Of a DNA stretch of 64,000 nt, positions 8,068-15,905 are shown in pieces. Within the stretch, counting starts at the first letter, position 1, and every line of letters starts with the position of its first letter. The stretch comes from Bacillota bacterium (lineage in GTDB: Bacteria > Bacillota > Clostridia > Lachnospirales > Cellulosilyticaceae), in the NCBI GenBank assembly GCA_023410675.1, contig JAEYPM010000019.1, forward strand, positions 1-64,000, written 5' to 3'. The translations under genes and the position numbers were made by a program. The notes under the pieces were generated by a model. The model was not told the DNA's origin and searched no databases. It worked only from the letters and a program-made list of their open reading frames with translations.

Positions 8068-8907
8068 TTAATTTATTTTAAGCTTAACACAATAAGTAAT
8101 AGCAAAAAATGTTCCGAGTATTAATACAATAGTTGCCCCTGAAGCAGATTCTATAAAATAGGATAAAACTAGCCCAATAATTCCTGATACTAATGCAATA
8201 ATAACGGATAGGGCAACATATTGTCTTACGTTATGAGCGATATTCCTAGCTGCTGCTGCAGGCAAAATAAGCATAGAACTAATAATCATGGTTCCTATCC
8301 ATGGAATAGATAAAGTTACAATGAGTGCAATGATCATTGTAAATATGTACTCCCACATCCGCACTGCAACCCCTCTGCTTTTTGCAAGAGAAGGGTTAAT
8401 ACTTGTTAAGAGCAACTGATTAAATGCACATACCCATAGTGCCAGAACCATTATGAAAGTAATTGCTAATAGTAGTAAATCCTTAGGGGTAACACTTAGA
8501 AGATCGCCTATCAAATAAACGGAATATTTCGAAAATCCACCCCTATAAGATAAAATGACAATACCAAGAGCTACTGCAACTGAAGAAAAAACACTGATAA
8601 TCGTATCTGTTGAAGCTGTATGTGCATGTTTTACTTTCACAATAGCTATTGCAAGAATTACTGAAAAACCAATCATTGATAGCATAGGATTGTTGATTCT
8701 CAAAACTGCTCCTATTGCTATTCCTGTAAGAGCAGAATGACCTAACGCATCAGAAAAAAATGCCATTTTATTATTAATAACCATAGTACCAAGCATACCA
8801 AACATTGGGGTAACAAGAAGTATCCCCAGCAAAGCGTTCTTCATAAAAGTATACTCTGCCCACTTAAAAGGAATAATAGAATCAATCAGACTATACCACA
8901 TCTGCAT
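8068..8907 (-). CDS. znuB: Zinc/manganese ABC transporter permease
   Basis: This 279-residue integral membrane protein belongs to the ABC-3 (ZnuB/TroC) permease family. It has eight or nine hydrophobic segments. Family-typical stretches include KMAFFSDALGHSALTGIAIG in the first third and SMLILPAAAARNIAHNV in the last third. It forms the membrane channel for divalent metal import with the ATPase encoded 3 bases upstream. No substrate-binding lipoprotein gene lies in the cluster. Zinc is the likely substrate given the Fur-family neighbour; manganese is possible. Confidence 0.9.
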   Translation of the reverse strand: MQMWYSLIDSIIPFKWAEYTFMKNALLGILLVTPMFGMLGTMVINNKMAFFSDALGHSALTGIAIGAVLRINNPMLSMIGFSVILAIAIVKVKHAHTASTDTIISVFSSVAVALGIVILSYRGGFSKYSVYLIGDLLSVTPKDLLLLAITFIMVLALWVCAFNQLLLTSINPSLAKSRGVAVRMWEYIFTMIIALIVTLSIPWIGTMIISSMLILPAAAARNIAHNVRQYVALSVIIALVSGIIGLVLSYFIESASGATIVLILGTFFAITYCVKLKIN

Positions 8908-8910
8908 AGC

Positions 8911-9705
8911 TTATTTCTCCTCCCTATCTTGGTAAAATTTAATATCAAATAGTTCCCTTACTTCTTTACTTGTAAATACTTCTTCTACTTTTCCTGCGGA
9001 CTTAATTGTCCCTTTATCTAGTAGTGCTACACGATCAGCATATTGTGCTACAAGCTGTAAATCGTGTGAAACAAGTATAATGGATAGGTCATAGTTCTTT
9101 TTGATATTAGCGACTGTCTCATAAAATAGTTTAAGTCCGTTTTGATCTATGCCTGATACAGGTTCATCTAAAAGCAAAATATTAGGTATAGGCTCTAATG
9201 CCAGTGCTAACAGTACTCTTTGTATTTCTCCACCTGAAAGTACGCCTAGTTTCCGATCCATTACATATTCTGCATCTACTTTGCGTAAACTCTGTTTTAC
9301 ATGTTCTCTGATTTTTTTTGGAATTGGAAGCCAAGTAGGTCTTTTTGAAAGGGTGCTAGCAAAAAGATCTAATACACTTAATGGCGAACTTAGATCAAAA
9401 TCTAACTTTTGAGGTACATATCCCATAATCGGTTTTTTGACAAAATTTGTTTTGGAGTCTGTGTATATTATATCTCCTGTATGTATAATTTCGCCTAATA
9501 AAGTTTTTAATAGCGTACTTTTGCCTGCTCCATTTACACCTATTAATGCTGTAAGTTCTCCACAATGAATATGAAGATTTACATCTTGTAATATAAATTG
9601 TTTCCCCTTTTTCACACTAATATTTTTTATTTGCGTGCAGCAAAGTCCACAGGTACTTCCCTTCTCTTTAGTCCTTTCACACTTTACTTCCGACACTTGA
9701 ATCAC
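8911..9705 (-). CDS. znuC: Zinc/manganese ABC transporter ATPase
   Basis: The ATP-binding subunit has Walker A GVNGAGKST, signature LSGGEIQRV and Walker B ILLLDEP followed by the H-loop (SHD). It pairs with the adjacent permease. Before the ABC domain there is a short extension with cysteines (STCGLCCTQ, about residues 17-25) that could bind a metal. Start is uncertain: GTG at 9705 sits too close to its purine-rich stretch, while the GTG at 9696 has GAGGTG 6 bases upstream and is probably used. Confidence 0.9.
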   Translation of the reverse strand: MIQVSEVKCERTKEKGSTCGLCCTQIKNISVKKGKQFILQDVNLHIHCGELTALIGVNGAGKSTLLKTLLGEIIHTGDIIYTDSKTNFVKKPIMGYVPQKLDFDLSSPLSVLDLFASTLSKRPTWLPIPKKIREHVKQSLRKVDAEYVMDRKLGVLSGGEIQRVLLALALEPIPNILLLDEPVSGIDQNGLKLFYETVANIKKNYDLSIILVSHDLQLVAQYADRVALLDKGTIKSAGKVEEVFTSKEVRELFDIKFYQDREEK

Positions 9706-9848
9706 CTCACCTTTCTAGTCCCATTACCTTTGTTGCAAGTCGTTTGCATATTGATTAAAATTATAAAGGCATTCCCTTTTATTTACAAGTGCCAATATAA
9801 ATATCATAAATGCACCAAATATGACTGAGTGCACAAAATTTGAATTTC

Positions 9849-9886
9849 AGCAAGCTTAAAGTATAATCTATTACCTTAAGCTTGCT
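9849..9886 (-). terminator. Hairpin after the collagen-like gene
   Basis: An 11-bp perfect inverted repeat (AGCAAGCTTAA with TTAAGCTTGCT) has a 16-base loop and lies 25 bases past the stop at 9912. The following minus-strand tract is only moderately T-rich, so termination is likely but not certain. The remaining spacer 9706-9848 shows nothing recognisable. Confidence 0.55.
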
Positions 9887-9911
9887 TGCAGTTTATTATA
9901 TTATCTATTCA

Positions 9912-10958
9912 TTAATTATTGTTTGTATACTTAAATTCTATACCTGTTAATAAGATTTGCCCACAATATTCATTTTCAGGGTTTAATCCTTGAACACGTG
10001 CAATACTTAAGAAAACTAAATCACCACCAGAAATAGAATCTTTAAGTTCAAAATTTGCTATATAATGTTTATAAGTTGGATGAGTTATAGATTTTTCAAC
10101 GACTATGTTAGCCGTATGTGTCGTAAAGTTATTTTCATCAATTCTAGCACTTTGAGGAGTAAATAAATTCAAGAGTCTTATATTCACAGTATCCCCTAGG
10201 CACTCCTGTCCCGTTTCTATAATAAAATGTACATTGACTTGTGCGTGCCCTAAATCGTAGCTATAATTTTTAGGTACATAAAGGCTTAGTGAAAACTCTT
10301 CAGATGCATGTATGTCCTTTGACATATCCCAAGCCAATATCTTTAAAACATCGTTTGAACCCAGTACAAATAATTCAGGCTGTTCATTGATCCCTTTATT
10401 TATACTGCTTGCATTAAAAATTAGTGATATTTGCCCTGGACCTGCTGGTCCTACTGGCCCTACTGGTCCTGAAGGCCCTCTTAATCCTACTGGACCCATT
10501 GGACCGACTGGCCCTACTGGGCCCATTGGACCCCTTGGCCCCACTAAACCTCCTTGCCCTGCTACCCCTTCTCTGCTTCCTGAGCTGTATCGTTTTGCTG
10601 CACTTTCTCTCTCTACTCGTTCCTCTGAGGCTACCAAGATTTCTCTCTCATCTACTATTTTCCCTCCTCGTCTTCCTCTTGATGTCCTTGATGCCCTTGA
10701 TGTTCTTGCCCCTCTTGATTCTCTTGGTACTTCTGATTCTCTTTGTTCTCTTGTTTCTATTGGTTCTTTTAGTTTTTGCGATGCTCTTGTTCTTCTGATA
10801 CGTACTGGATATTCATAAACTTCATGCTCTGTTATATCCTCAACAGAGTCTTGTTTTCTTTCTTCTATCTCTTTTTCATATCTATCTTTATCATCACCAT
10901 GTTTATATGATCGTCTTAATCTTCTACCCCATGTGTTTTCTTCATCATAACTTCCCAT
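9912..10958 (-). CDS. Collagen-like (GXY) spore-surface-type protein
   Basis: The 348-residue product has three parts. Residues 1-130 are charged and disordered, with an Arg/Ser-rich stretch (about 76-98). Residues 137-175 are about 13 Gly-X-Y triplets, mostly GPV, GPM and GPR. Residues 176-348 are a beta-rich globular domain, in the place where BclA-type proteins carry a trimerising head. No signal peptide or sortase motif is seen. Collagen-like proteins of this kind in spore formers usually coat the exosporium. A SASP gene lies just upstream in the same direction. RBS GGAAGGAG precedes the ATG well. Exosporium location is inference. Confidence 0.8.
   Translation of the reverse strand: MGSYDEENTWGRRLRRSYKHGDDKDRYEKEIEERKQDSVEDITEHEVYEYPVRIRRTRASQKLKEPIETREQRESEVPRESRGARTSRASRTSRGRRGGKIVDEREILVASEERVERESAAKRYSSGSREGVAGQGGLVGPRGPMGPVGPVGPMGPVGLRGPSGPVGPVGPAGPGQISLIFNASSINKGINEQPELFVLGSNDVLKILAWDMSKDIHASEEFSLSLYVPKNYSYDLGHAQVNVHFIIETGQECLGDTVNIRLLNLFTPQSARIDENNFTTHTANIVVEKSITHPTYKHYIANFELKDSISGGDLVFLSIARVQGLNPENEYCGQILLTGIEFKYTNNN
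10434..10550 (-). repeat. Collagen triplet-encoding repeat
   Basis: About 13 nine-base units encode Gly-X-Y triplets (GLV, GPR, GPM, GPV, GPA and so on) in the collagen-like gene. The units vary in sequence, so this is a diverged tandem repeat, but it may still change length between strains. Confidence 0.85.
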
Positions 10959-11137
10959 AAATAGGCTCCTTCCTTATTGTCTTTATATAATGCCCTCAGT
11001 AATCGATCAAAAGGGCTCACTTCCATAATATGTAAGGAGCTTATTTTGCGTGTAAGTTTGTAGTAAAGTATGGTGTAACAATAAAAGAGTCCAAAAAAAG
11101 TAGCACATAGAATACTACATGCTACTATCAATAACAA
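10916..11137 (-). CDS. Small membrane protein, unknown
   Basis: A 73-residue frame has a clear N-terminal hydrophobic segment of about 25 residues (VACSILCATFFGLFYCYTIL) followed by a basic, then mixed, cytoplasmic-type tail. Its end overlaps the start of the collagen-like gene by 43 bases in another frame. Only TTG starts are available (11137 or 11131) and no clear RBS is visible. The strong hydrophobic profile and its place between two spore-type genes argue that it is real; the weak start argues against. No family was recognised. Confidence 0.45.
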   Translation of the reverse strand: MLLIVACSILCATFFGLFYCYTILYYKLTRKISSLHIMEVSPFDRLLRALYKDNKEGAYLWEVMMKKTHGVED

Positions 11138-11163
11138 TTCAAGCGTATGTTTGGCTTTATACG

Positions 11164-11379
11164 TTAAGTCTCCTCTTCTGATTTAGCTTGGCGTTCTCTT
11201 TTTCTTTTAGTCATTAGACCACCTATTCTTCCTGTTTCTTTAGCGGATAAACTTTTCCATCCATCCCTTTGAACTTTGTCTAAGAGCCCTAACTCTTCTG
11301 CTATTTCTAGCTTCATTTTTTGATCTTCTGATAATGCATCATATAATCTTTCTTTATCTTTACTCATGTTATTTTCCAT
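11164..11379 (-). CDS. Small acid-soluble spore protein, alpha/beta type
   Basis: The 71-residue product carries the alpha/beta SASP pattern: KLEIAEELGLLDKV (with the E-I-A element where the germination protease cuts related SASPs), then GWKSLSAKETGRIGGLMTKR, which matches the second conserved block ending in GG-MxxR. SASPs coat and protect DNA in the dormant spore. The start is taken at 11379 (MENNMSKD) because AAAGGA lies about 8 bases upstream; the longest frame begins 7 codons earlier. It is a divergent member, so the family call is good but not certain. Confidence 0.8.
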   Translation of the reverse strand: MENNMSKDKERLYDALSEDQKMKLEIAEELGLLDKVQRDGWKSLSAKETGRIGGLMTKRKRERQAKSEEET

Positions 11380-11544
11380 GATATCTTCCTTTCTTAACAA
11401 ATGACTTATTAGAGTATGTACCTATCCCCTTCTATTTATTCACTATATTGTTATTTTCTAAGACAGTCTCTTATTGATATAATAAAGAGTATATTATATT
11501 AGAGAGAACAAATATTTTACATCATACAAAAATGCTTTATCGTG

Positions 11545-11573
11545 TTGACTTTTTATTATATAGATGTTATGAT
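11545..11573 (+). promoter_or_regulatory. Sigma-A promoter for dapA-dapB
   Basis: TTGACT (11545-11550) is followed after 17 bases by TATGAT (11568-11573). Transcription would begin near 11580, directly ahead of the lysine riboswitch. The preceding spacer 11401-11544 shows nothing else. Confidence 0.75.
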
Positions 11574-11593
11574 TTTATAAAGTTAATATTATT

Positions 11594-11764
11594 CACGTAG
11601 AGGTGCGGCAATCATGAGTATGCTTTAGGATTCTTGCAAGAGAATATGACTAATGCAAAAAGGGAAAACCGCCGAAGGAAAACTAAACTTGCATTTCTTT
11701 TTCCTGGTTGTATAGTGAACAACTATATGACTGTCATCTTTTTTAGATGGAGTGCTACTGTGTT
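11594..11764 (+). promoter_or_regulatory. Lysine riboswitch (L box)
   Basis: The leader contains the L-box conserved elements in order: GTAGAGGTGCGGC, GAGTATGC, GGGAAAACCGCCGAAGG, ACTGTCATCTTTT and GATGGAGTGCTAC. The ends (CACGTAG near 11594 and CTACTGTG near 11757) can pair as P1. It resembles the B. subtilis lysC leader closely. Lysine binding would promote the downstream terminator at 11817-11839 and switch off dapA-dapB, which make the lysine precursor. Boundaries are approximate. Confidence 0.93.
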
Positions 11765-11816
11765 ATACTACATTTAATAGATAGGTTTAAGTAAGCTATT
11801 AATATTTAGTTCACAG

Positions 11817-11839
11817 CCAGCTCCATAGCTGGTTTTTTT
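11817..11839 (+). terminator. Riboswitch-controlled terminator
   Basis: A 6-bp stem (CCAGCT with AGCTGG, loop CCAT) is followed at once by seven T residues. It lies between the lysine riboswitch and dapA, 170 bases before the gene, and is the likely expression platform. Confidence 0.85.
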
Positions 11840-12010
11840 ACTGAGCAAAATAACTGATCACATTACTTTTGTGAGGTAACAAAAATCCTAAGTGACATAT
11901 AAACTGTATTGTGAATATTATAAATCAAAGTTTCCACTTTTCCCAAATACTTCCCCTGTTTACTGAAACACAAACTATCAAAAACTAACTATATTGAAAG
12001 GAATGATATT

Positions 12011-12913
12011 ATGGCAATTTTTACAGGTGCTGGTGTAGCCATCGTTACACCCTTTCTTCCAAATGGAGCTATCAATTTTGATAAATTAGAAGAACTTATT
12101 GATTTTCAAATTCAAAACCAAACAGATGCTATTATTATTTGTGGAACTACCGGAGAAGCTTCAACCATGTCTGACGACGAACATCTTGAATGTATTCGCG
12201 TGGCTGTAGAAAAAACAAAAGGAAGAGTTCCTGTCATTGCAGGAACCGGAAGTAATGATACAAGGCACGGAATAGAACTTACCAAAAGAGCAAAAGAACT
12301 TGGGGTTGATGCAACCCTTCAAGTTACCCCTTACTATAACAAAGCAACGCAAAAGGGACTTATAGAACACTTTTGTGCTATTGGTAAAGCTGTGGATTTA
12401 CCAATGATTTTATATAATGTACCTAGTCGTACAGGCGTCAACATATCACCTGATACAGTATATGAACTATCAAAATATGATTTTGTATGCGGCATCAAAG
12501 AAGCGAGTGGCAATACTGTGCAAATAGCTGAAATTGCACAAAAATGTGAAGGAAAACTCCCTATTTATTCAGGGAACGATGACCAAATAGTCCCTATATT
12601 ATCTTTAGGTGGTATAGGTGTAATTTCTGTTCTATCTAATGTACTTCCAAAAGAAACACATGATATGATCAGTTTTTATCTAGATGGGAAAACTAATGAC
12701 TCCTTAAAACTTCAATTAGATCTATTACCACTAGTCAAAGCTCTATTTTCTGAAGTCAGCCCTATTCCAGTAAAAGAAGCATTAAACCAAATGGGCTTTA
12801 ATGTAGGTGAATGTAGACTTCCTTTAACGCCTATGGAGCCATCAAATGCAGCTAAGCTTAATCAAGTTCTTAGAGATACAGAGAAAAAATTAAACAAAAA
12901 AATTATTCAATAG
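12011..12913 (+). CDS. dapA: 4-hydroxy-tetrahydrodipicolinate synthase
   Basis: DapA condenses pyruvate with aspartate semialdehyde, the first committed step to diaminopimelate and lysine. The TIM-barrel family motifs are present: GTTGEASTMSDDEH (near residue 44), YNVPSRTGV with the catalytic Tyr (about 135), and GIKEASG with the Schiff-base Lys (about 163). The length of 300 residues is typical. RBS GAAAGGA precedes ATG. It is the first gene after the lysine riboswitch and is followed 40 bases later by dapB. In a spore former this pathway also feeds dipicolinate. Confidence 0.97.
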   Translation: MAIFTGAGVAIVTPFLPNGAINFDKLEELIDFQIQNQTDAIIICGTTGEASTMSDDEHLECIRVAVEKTKGRVPVIAGTGSNDTRHGIELTKRAKELGVDATLQVTPYYNKATQKGLIEHFCAIGKAVDLPMILYNVPSRTGVNISPDTVYELSKYDFVCGIKEASGNTVQIAEIAQKCEGKLPIYSGNDDQIVPILSLGGIGVISVLSNVLPKETHDMISFYLDGKTNDSLKLQLDLLPLVKALFSEVSPIPVKEALNQMGFNVGECRLPLTPMEPSNAAKLNQVLRDTEKKLNKKIIQ

Positions 12914-12953
12914 ATTTACTGAATAAATAATGAGATTAAAATGAGGTGAGCAT

Positions 12954-13712
12954 ATGACGAAAATATTACTGCATGGTTGTAATGGTAAGGTTGGCCAGAC
13001 CATTGTACGTCTAATCAAAGATGATGATACCCTTAAGCTAATAGCAGGTATTGATCCTAATATAAATGCTGCAAATGAATTTCCAGTGTTTAGCACCATT
13101 GCTGATTGTACACTTCCAGCAGATGTTATTATAGACTTTTCCACTGCTCGAGCTGTACGTTCTTTACTTGAATATGCAGTAGATAAAAATATTCCAGTGG
13201 TTGTGTGTACTACAGGTTTGTCTAACGAAGATATTGATTTTTTAAAGCAATCTAGTAACAAAATCCCTATATTTTTCTCTGCAAACATGTCTTTAGGAAT
13301 TAATCTGATCATTGCACTTGCAAAGCGTGCTACTGAAGTATTATCTGATAGTTCTTTTGACATAGAAATAATTGAAAAACATCATAATCAAAAATTAGAT
13401 GCTCCTAGTGGTACAGCACTTGCTATTGCTGATGCCATCAATGACACCTTAGATCATGCATATAGCTATCGTTATGACCGCACCTTAACACGTGAAAAAA
13501 GAATTAAAAATGAAATAGGTATTCATGCTGTGAGAGGTGGCACAATAGTAGGCGAACATGAAATTATCTTTGCTGGTAATGATGAAGTAATTTCCTTGTC
13601 TCACTCTGCTACATCTAAAGAAGTTTTTGCAGTTGGTGCACTAAAGGCTGCAAAATTCTTAGCAAATAAAATGCCTGGTCTATACAATATGGAACATTTG
13701 TTAAATTCCTAA
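12954..13712 (+). CDS. dapB: 4-hydroxy-tetrahydrodipicolinate reductase
   Basis: DapB reduces the DapA product with NAD(P)H. The 252-residue protein has an N-terminal nucleotide-binding motif (GCNGKVGQ, residues 8-15), the catalytic and substrate site EIIEKHHNQKLDAPSGTA and the late signature AVRGGTIVGEHEI. RBS GAGGTG lies before the ATG. It is co-transcribed with dapA under lysine riboswitch control and ends before a large bidirectional hairpin. Confidence 0.97.
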   Translation: MTKILLHGCNGKVGQTIVRLIKDDDTLKLIAGIDPNINAANEFPVFSTIADCTLPADVIIDFSTARAVRSLLEYAVDKNIPVVVCTTGLSNEDIDFLKQSSNKIPIFFSANMSLGINLIIALAKRATEVLSDSSFDIEIIEKHHNQKLDAPSGTALAIADAINDTLDHAYSYRYDRTLTREKRIKNEIGIHAVRGGTIVGEHEIIFAGNDEVISLSHSATSKEVFAVGALKAAKFLANKMPGLYNMEHLLNS

Positions 13713-13715
13713 TAT

Positions 13716-13807
13716 AAAAGGTTATAGTAAATAAGATGCCCTCCATCATGAGTTGGTTTGTTTATATTTATGGGGCGGCTAATCTTAAATAGATACTATA
13801 ACCTTTT
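13716..13807. terminator. Extended bidirectional hairpin between dapB and the next gene
   Basis: AAAAGGTTATAGTA (13716-13729) pairs perfectly with TACTATAACCTTTT (13794-13807). Inside it, TAAGATGCC can pair with GGC and ATCTTA across a 2-base bulge, extending the helix. The outer arms supply A and T tracts on both strands, so it can end dapB and the convergent minus-strand gene. The stop codon of the minus-strand gene lies in the right arm. Confidence 0.7.
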
Positions 13808-14215
13808 TATATAGGTAATATTATTGATTTTAGATTTAATCTCCTGTGGTAATACATCACCTGCAAGTATTAAATGAATATTATCTGGTTTATTATCTAT
13901 GATATCTATTAGTTCATCTATAGTAATAAGCTTCTTACTTATTGCTTTAAAAATGTTTGTCAAAATAAGTACATCACATTCTTCTGTATCCATCACTTTT
14001 TTTGCAAACATAATCGTTGTATTTTCAAAATCGAACAATTTAAACTGTGGTTCTAACTTATGAATTATTTCATATAAACGTGTGTCGTCTTCATTTGAAA
14101 ATTGTATCATAATTACCTTTAAGTGATTTGCTACTTTCTCTATTCCTAAGCCTATGGCTTGTCTTGTTATATCTTTTACTGTTCCTAGGTATACATCTAT
14201 ATGTTGGTTTGCCAC
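13796..14215 (-). CDS. BtuR/CobO-like protein lacking a P-loop
   Basis: This 139-residue protein looks like a degenerate corrinoid adenosyltransferase (CobA/BtuR family). The framework is recognisable: an initial beta strand (VYLG), a helix (AIGLGIEKVANHLKVIMIQF), the segment ECDVLILTNIFKA where active enzymes have a DE motif, and the end NIHLILAGDVLPQEIKSKI. The Walker A motif expected after the first strand is replaced by GTVKDITR, so ATP binding in the usual way is unlikely. Start GTG has GGAG 11 bases upstream. It may have a structural or regulatory role; the family call is by eye and moderate. Confidence 0.5.
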   Translation of the reverse strand: MANQHIDVYLGTVKDITRQAIGLGIEKVANHLKVIMIQFSNEDDTRLYEIIHKLEPQFKLFDFENTTIMFAKKVMDTEECDVLILTNIFKAISKKLITIDELIDIIDNKPDNIHLILAGDVLPQEIKSKINNITYIKRL

Positions 14216-14282
14216 TTTACTTTCAACTCCTTGAAATGTGGTATCTTTCTTATAGAATTATTGCCTAATTACACAAAATCAT

Positions 14283-14915
14283 TCACTTTTTATATAACTT
14301 CTCTATTCTTGATACACTGACCTCATAAGCTGTTTTATTTAGAATTTCTCCTGTTTCTTCTTTCTTTTGATAATCCCTTTGTTGGATTCTTCCGAACACC
14401 TGTATTAAATCCCCCACTTTTAAATCCTTAGAATACTTTGCATTTCTTCCCCAAGTAATGCATGGTATGTAGTCTGACTTATGGTAAGCTCTGTTGATGG
14501 CTACAAGGAGGTCTGTTATCTCTCTTCCAAAAGGAGTAATTCTATAAGTTGGCGGTTTACAAATATATCCATACAAGCTTATTTTATTTTTCACCTTAGA
14601 TTTATAAGTGTCTTCTAATTCTTTTATATCGGTGGTAAATACAGAAAGAACCAATTTATTTTTGCCATTCTCACACTGATTGTATGATCTAAATTGTCCT
14701 GATATTTTTAGGTATTTCCCACGTATAGATTTATCAGAAGAAAGTAACCTTTCTGATATAATTACTGGCAAAACATCCGAAGATTCACTTAGCCTTGAAA
14801 CTTCAATATAGAATAAATAAAATGTTTCCCCATAGACTGTGTGACTCAGTTCTAGTTCACTAATAGCATTTCCCACTAACACCAACTCATTATTTTGAAT
14901 ACCATGCTCTAACAT
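14283..14915 (-). CDS. Double OB-fold SSB-like protein, copy 1
   Basis: The 210-residue protein appears to hold two single-stranded-DNA-binding type OB folds. The first covers about residues 8-95 (NNELVLVGNAIS, then GQFRSYNQ). The second covers about 108-205 (ISLYGYICKPPTYR, TPFGREITDLLVAINR, IPCITWGRNAKY, GRIQQRDYQ), which is very like the core of bacterial SSB. No acidic SSB tail is present, so it probably does not recruit SSB partners. RBS GGAG precedes the ATG. It is a close paralog of the next gene upstream. Confidence 0.75.
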   Translation of the reverse strand: MLEHGIQNNELVLVGNAISELELSHTVYGETFYLFYIEVSRLSESSDVLPVIISERLLSSDKSIRGKYLKISGQFRSYNQCENGKNKLVLSVFTTDIKELEDTYKSKVKNKISLYGYICKPPTYRITPFGREITDLLVAINRAYHKSDYIPCITWGRNAKYSKDLKVGDLIQVFGRIQQRDYQKKEETGEILNKTAYEVSVSRIEKLYKK

Positions 14916-15071
14916 ATTTCTTGTCTCCTTATCAATAAATAATAGCTTACATTGTAATATTTTCGAAAATCAAAAATATATCAATATTTATACTTTAATA
15001 ACAATTTTATTATATTTAGTATACTATAGTCAATATTTCTTATTTTCAAAATAATAAATGTAATATAAATG

Positions 15072-15107
15072 AAAAAAAATGATGTAGAAATTATGCATTC
15101 TACACCA
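15072..15107 (-). terminator. Terminator after SSB-like copy 2
   Basis: On the minus strand a 9-10 bp stem (GGTGTAGAA with TTCTACATC, one G-T pair) is followed by a run of eight T residues. It separates the two SSB-like genes into different transcripts. The rest of the gap 14916-15071 is AT-rich spacer with no recognised element. Confidence 0.8.
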
Positions 15108-15116
15108 TTCTTTTTC

Positions 15117-15144
15117 ATTTATTTATTTATTTATTTATTTATTT
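15117..15144. repeat. ATTT microsatellite
   Basis: Seven perfect tandem copies of ATTT lie between the terminator and the stop of SSB-like copy 2. Such a tract is prone to slippage and could vary between strains, though it lies outside coding sequence. Confidence 0.9.
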
Positions 15145-15171
15145 ATTATTTTAATTAATTAATGATATGTA

Positions 15172-15816
15172 TTATGAATTTTTACTATTATTTTCACTTA
15201 TTTCCATCTTTGCAATACTTACTTCATAGGCTACTTTTGTTTCCATATCTCCTGTTTCTAGCTTTTTTTGATAATTTCTGCTTTGAATTCGTCCCCATAT
15301 CTCAATGTGGTCGCCTACCTGTAATCCTTCTGCATACCTAGCATTTCTTCCCCAACTAATACATGGTATATAATCTGATTTATGATAAGACCTATTAACT
15401 GCTATCAATAAGTCTGTTATTTCTCGTCCAAAGGGTGTTGTTCTATAAACAGGCTTTTTACATATATAGCCATTAAGATAAACTTGATTTTTATTTTTTA
15501 TCAGTTCTTGTTCTGATGCTTCTCTAGTCTCTAGTCCAAAAACTGTTAGTATCAATCTATTTTTACCTTCTTCATACTGATTATATGATCTGAATTGACC
15601 CACTACTTGAAATATCTTTCCTGTAATCTTTCCCATATTTGCGAACAATCTTTCTGATATAGTGATAGGCAAAATATCTGATGACTCGCTAAGTCTAGGA
15701 ACTTCTAAATCAAACGTATAAAAGCCTTCTCCATATACTTTATGACTAAATCTTCTTTCACTCACAGCTACGCCCACAAGCAGTACCTCATTATTTTGTA
15801 ATATGTGCTCTACCAT
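15172..15816 (-). CDS. Double OB-fold SSB-like protein, copy 2
   Basis: This 214-residue paralog of the downstream gene shares the same two OB-fold layout and long identical stretches, such as VYGE, RLSESSD, FRSYNQ and TPFGREITDLL. The second domain again carries the IPCISWGRNARY block. There is no acidic C-terminal tail; the end is Ser/Asn-rich. RBS AGGAG is 8 bases before ATG. The two copies clearly came from a tandem duplication and probably bind single-stranded DNA or another nucleic acid. They differ from the housekeeping ssb, which is not in this window. Confidence 0.75.
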   Translation of the reverse strand: MVEHILQNNEVLLVGVAVSERRFSHKVYGEGFYTFDLEVPRLSESSDILPITISERLFANMGKITGKIFQVVGQFRSYNQYEEGKNRLILTVFGLETREASEQELIKNKNQVYLNGYICKKPVYRTTPFGREITDLLIAVNRSYHKSDYIPCISWGRNARYAEGLQVGDHIEIWGRIQSRNYQKKLETGDMETKVAYEVSIAKMEISENNSKNS

Positions 15817-15905
15817 ACTGACACGCTCCTTATCCTATTTAGTTCATAACAGGTTCAACTGTCACTATCATATTTATGCCTCGTCCCAAAAAATTATACC
15901 TTAAT

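Noticed and set aside
9849..9886. Inverted repeat as a Zur operator for znuC
   Set aside because: It lies about 150 bases upstream of znuC and directly after the collagen-like stop codon, which fits a terminator better.
10312..10818. Plus-strand open frames across the collagen-like gene
   Set aside because: The Gly-Pro codon pattern is free of stops in several frames; the minus-strand gene has the RBS and sensible protein, so these are shadows.
15117..15144. ATTT repeat as a possible CRISPR or origin element
   Set aside because: It is a simple seven-copy microsatellite with no spacers, DnaA boxes or linked genes.
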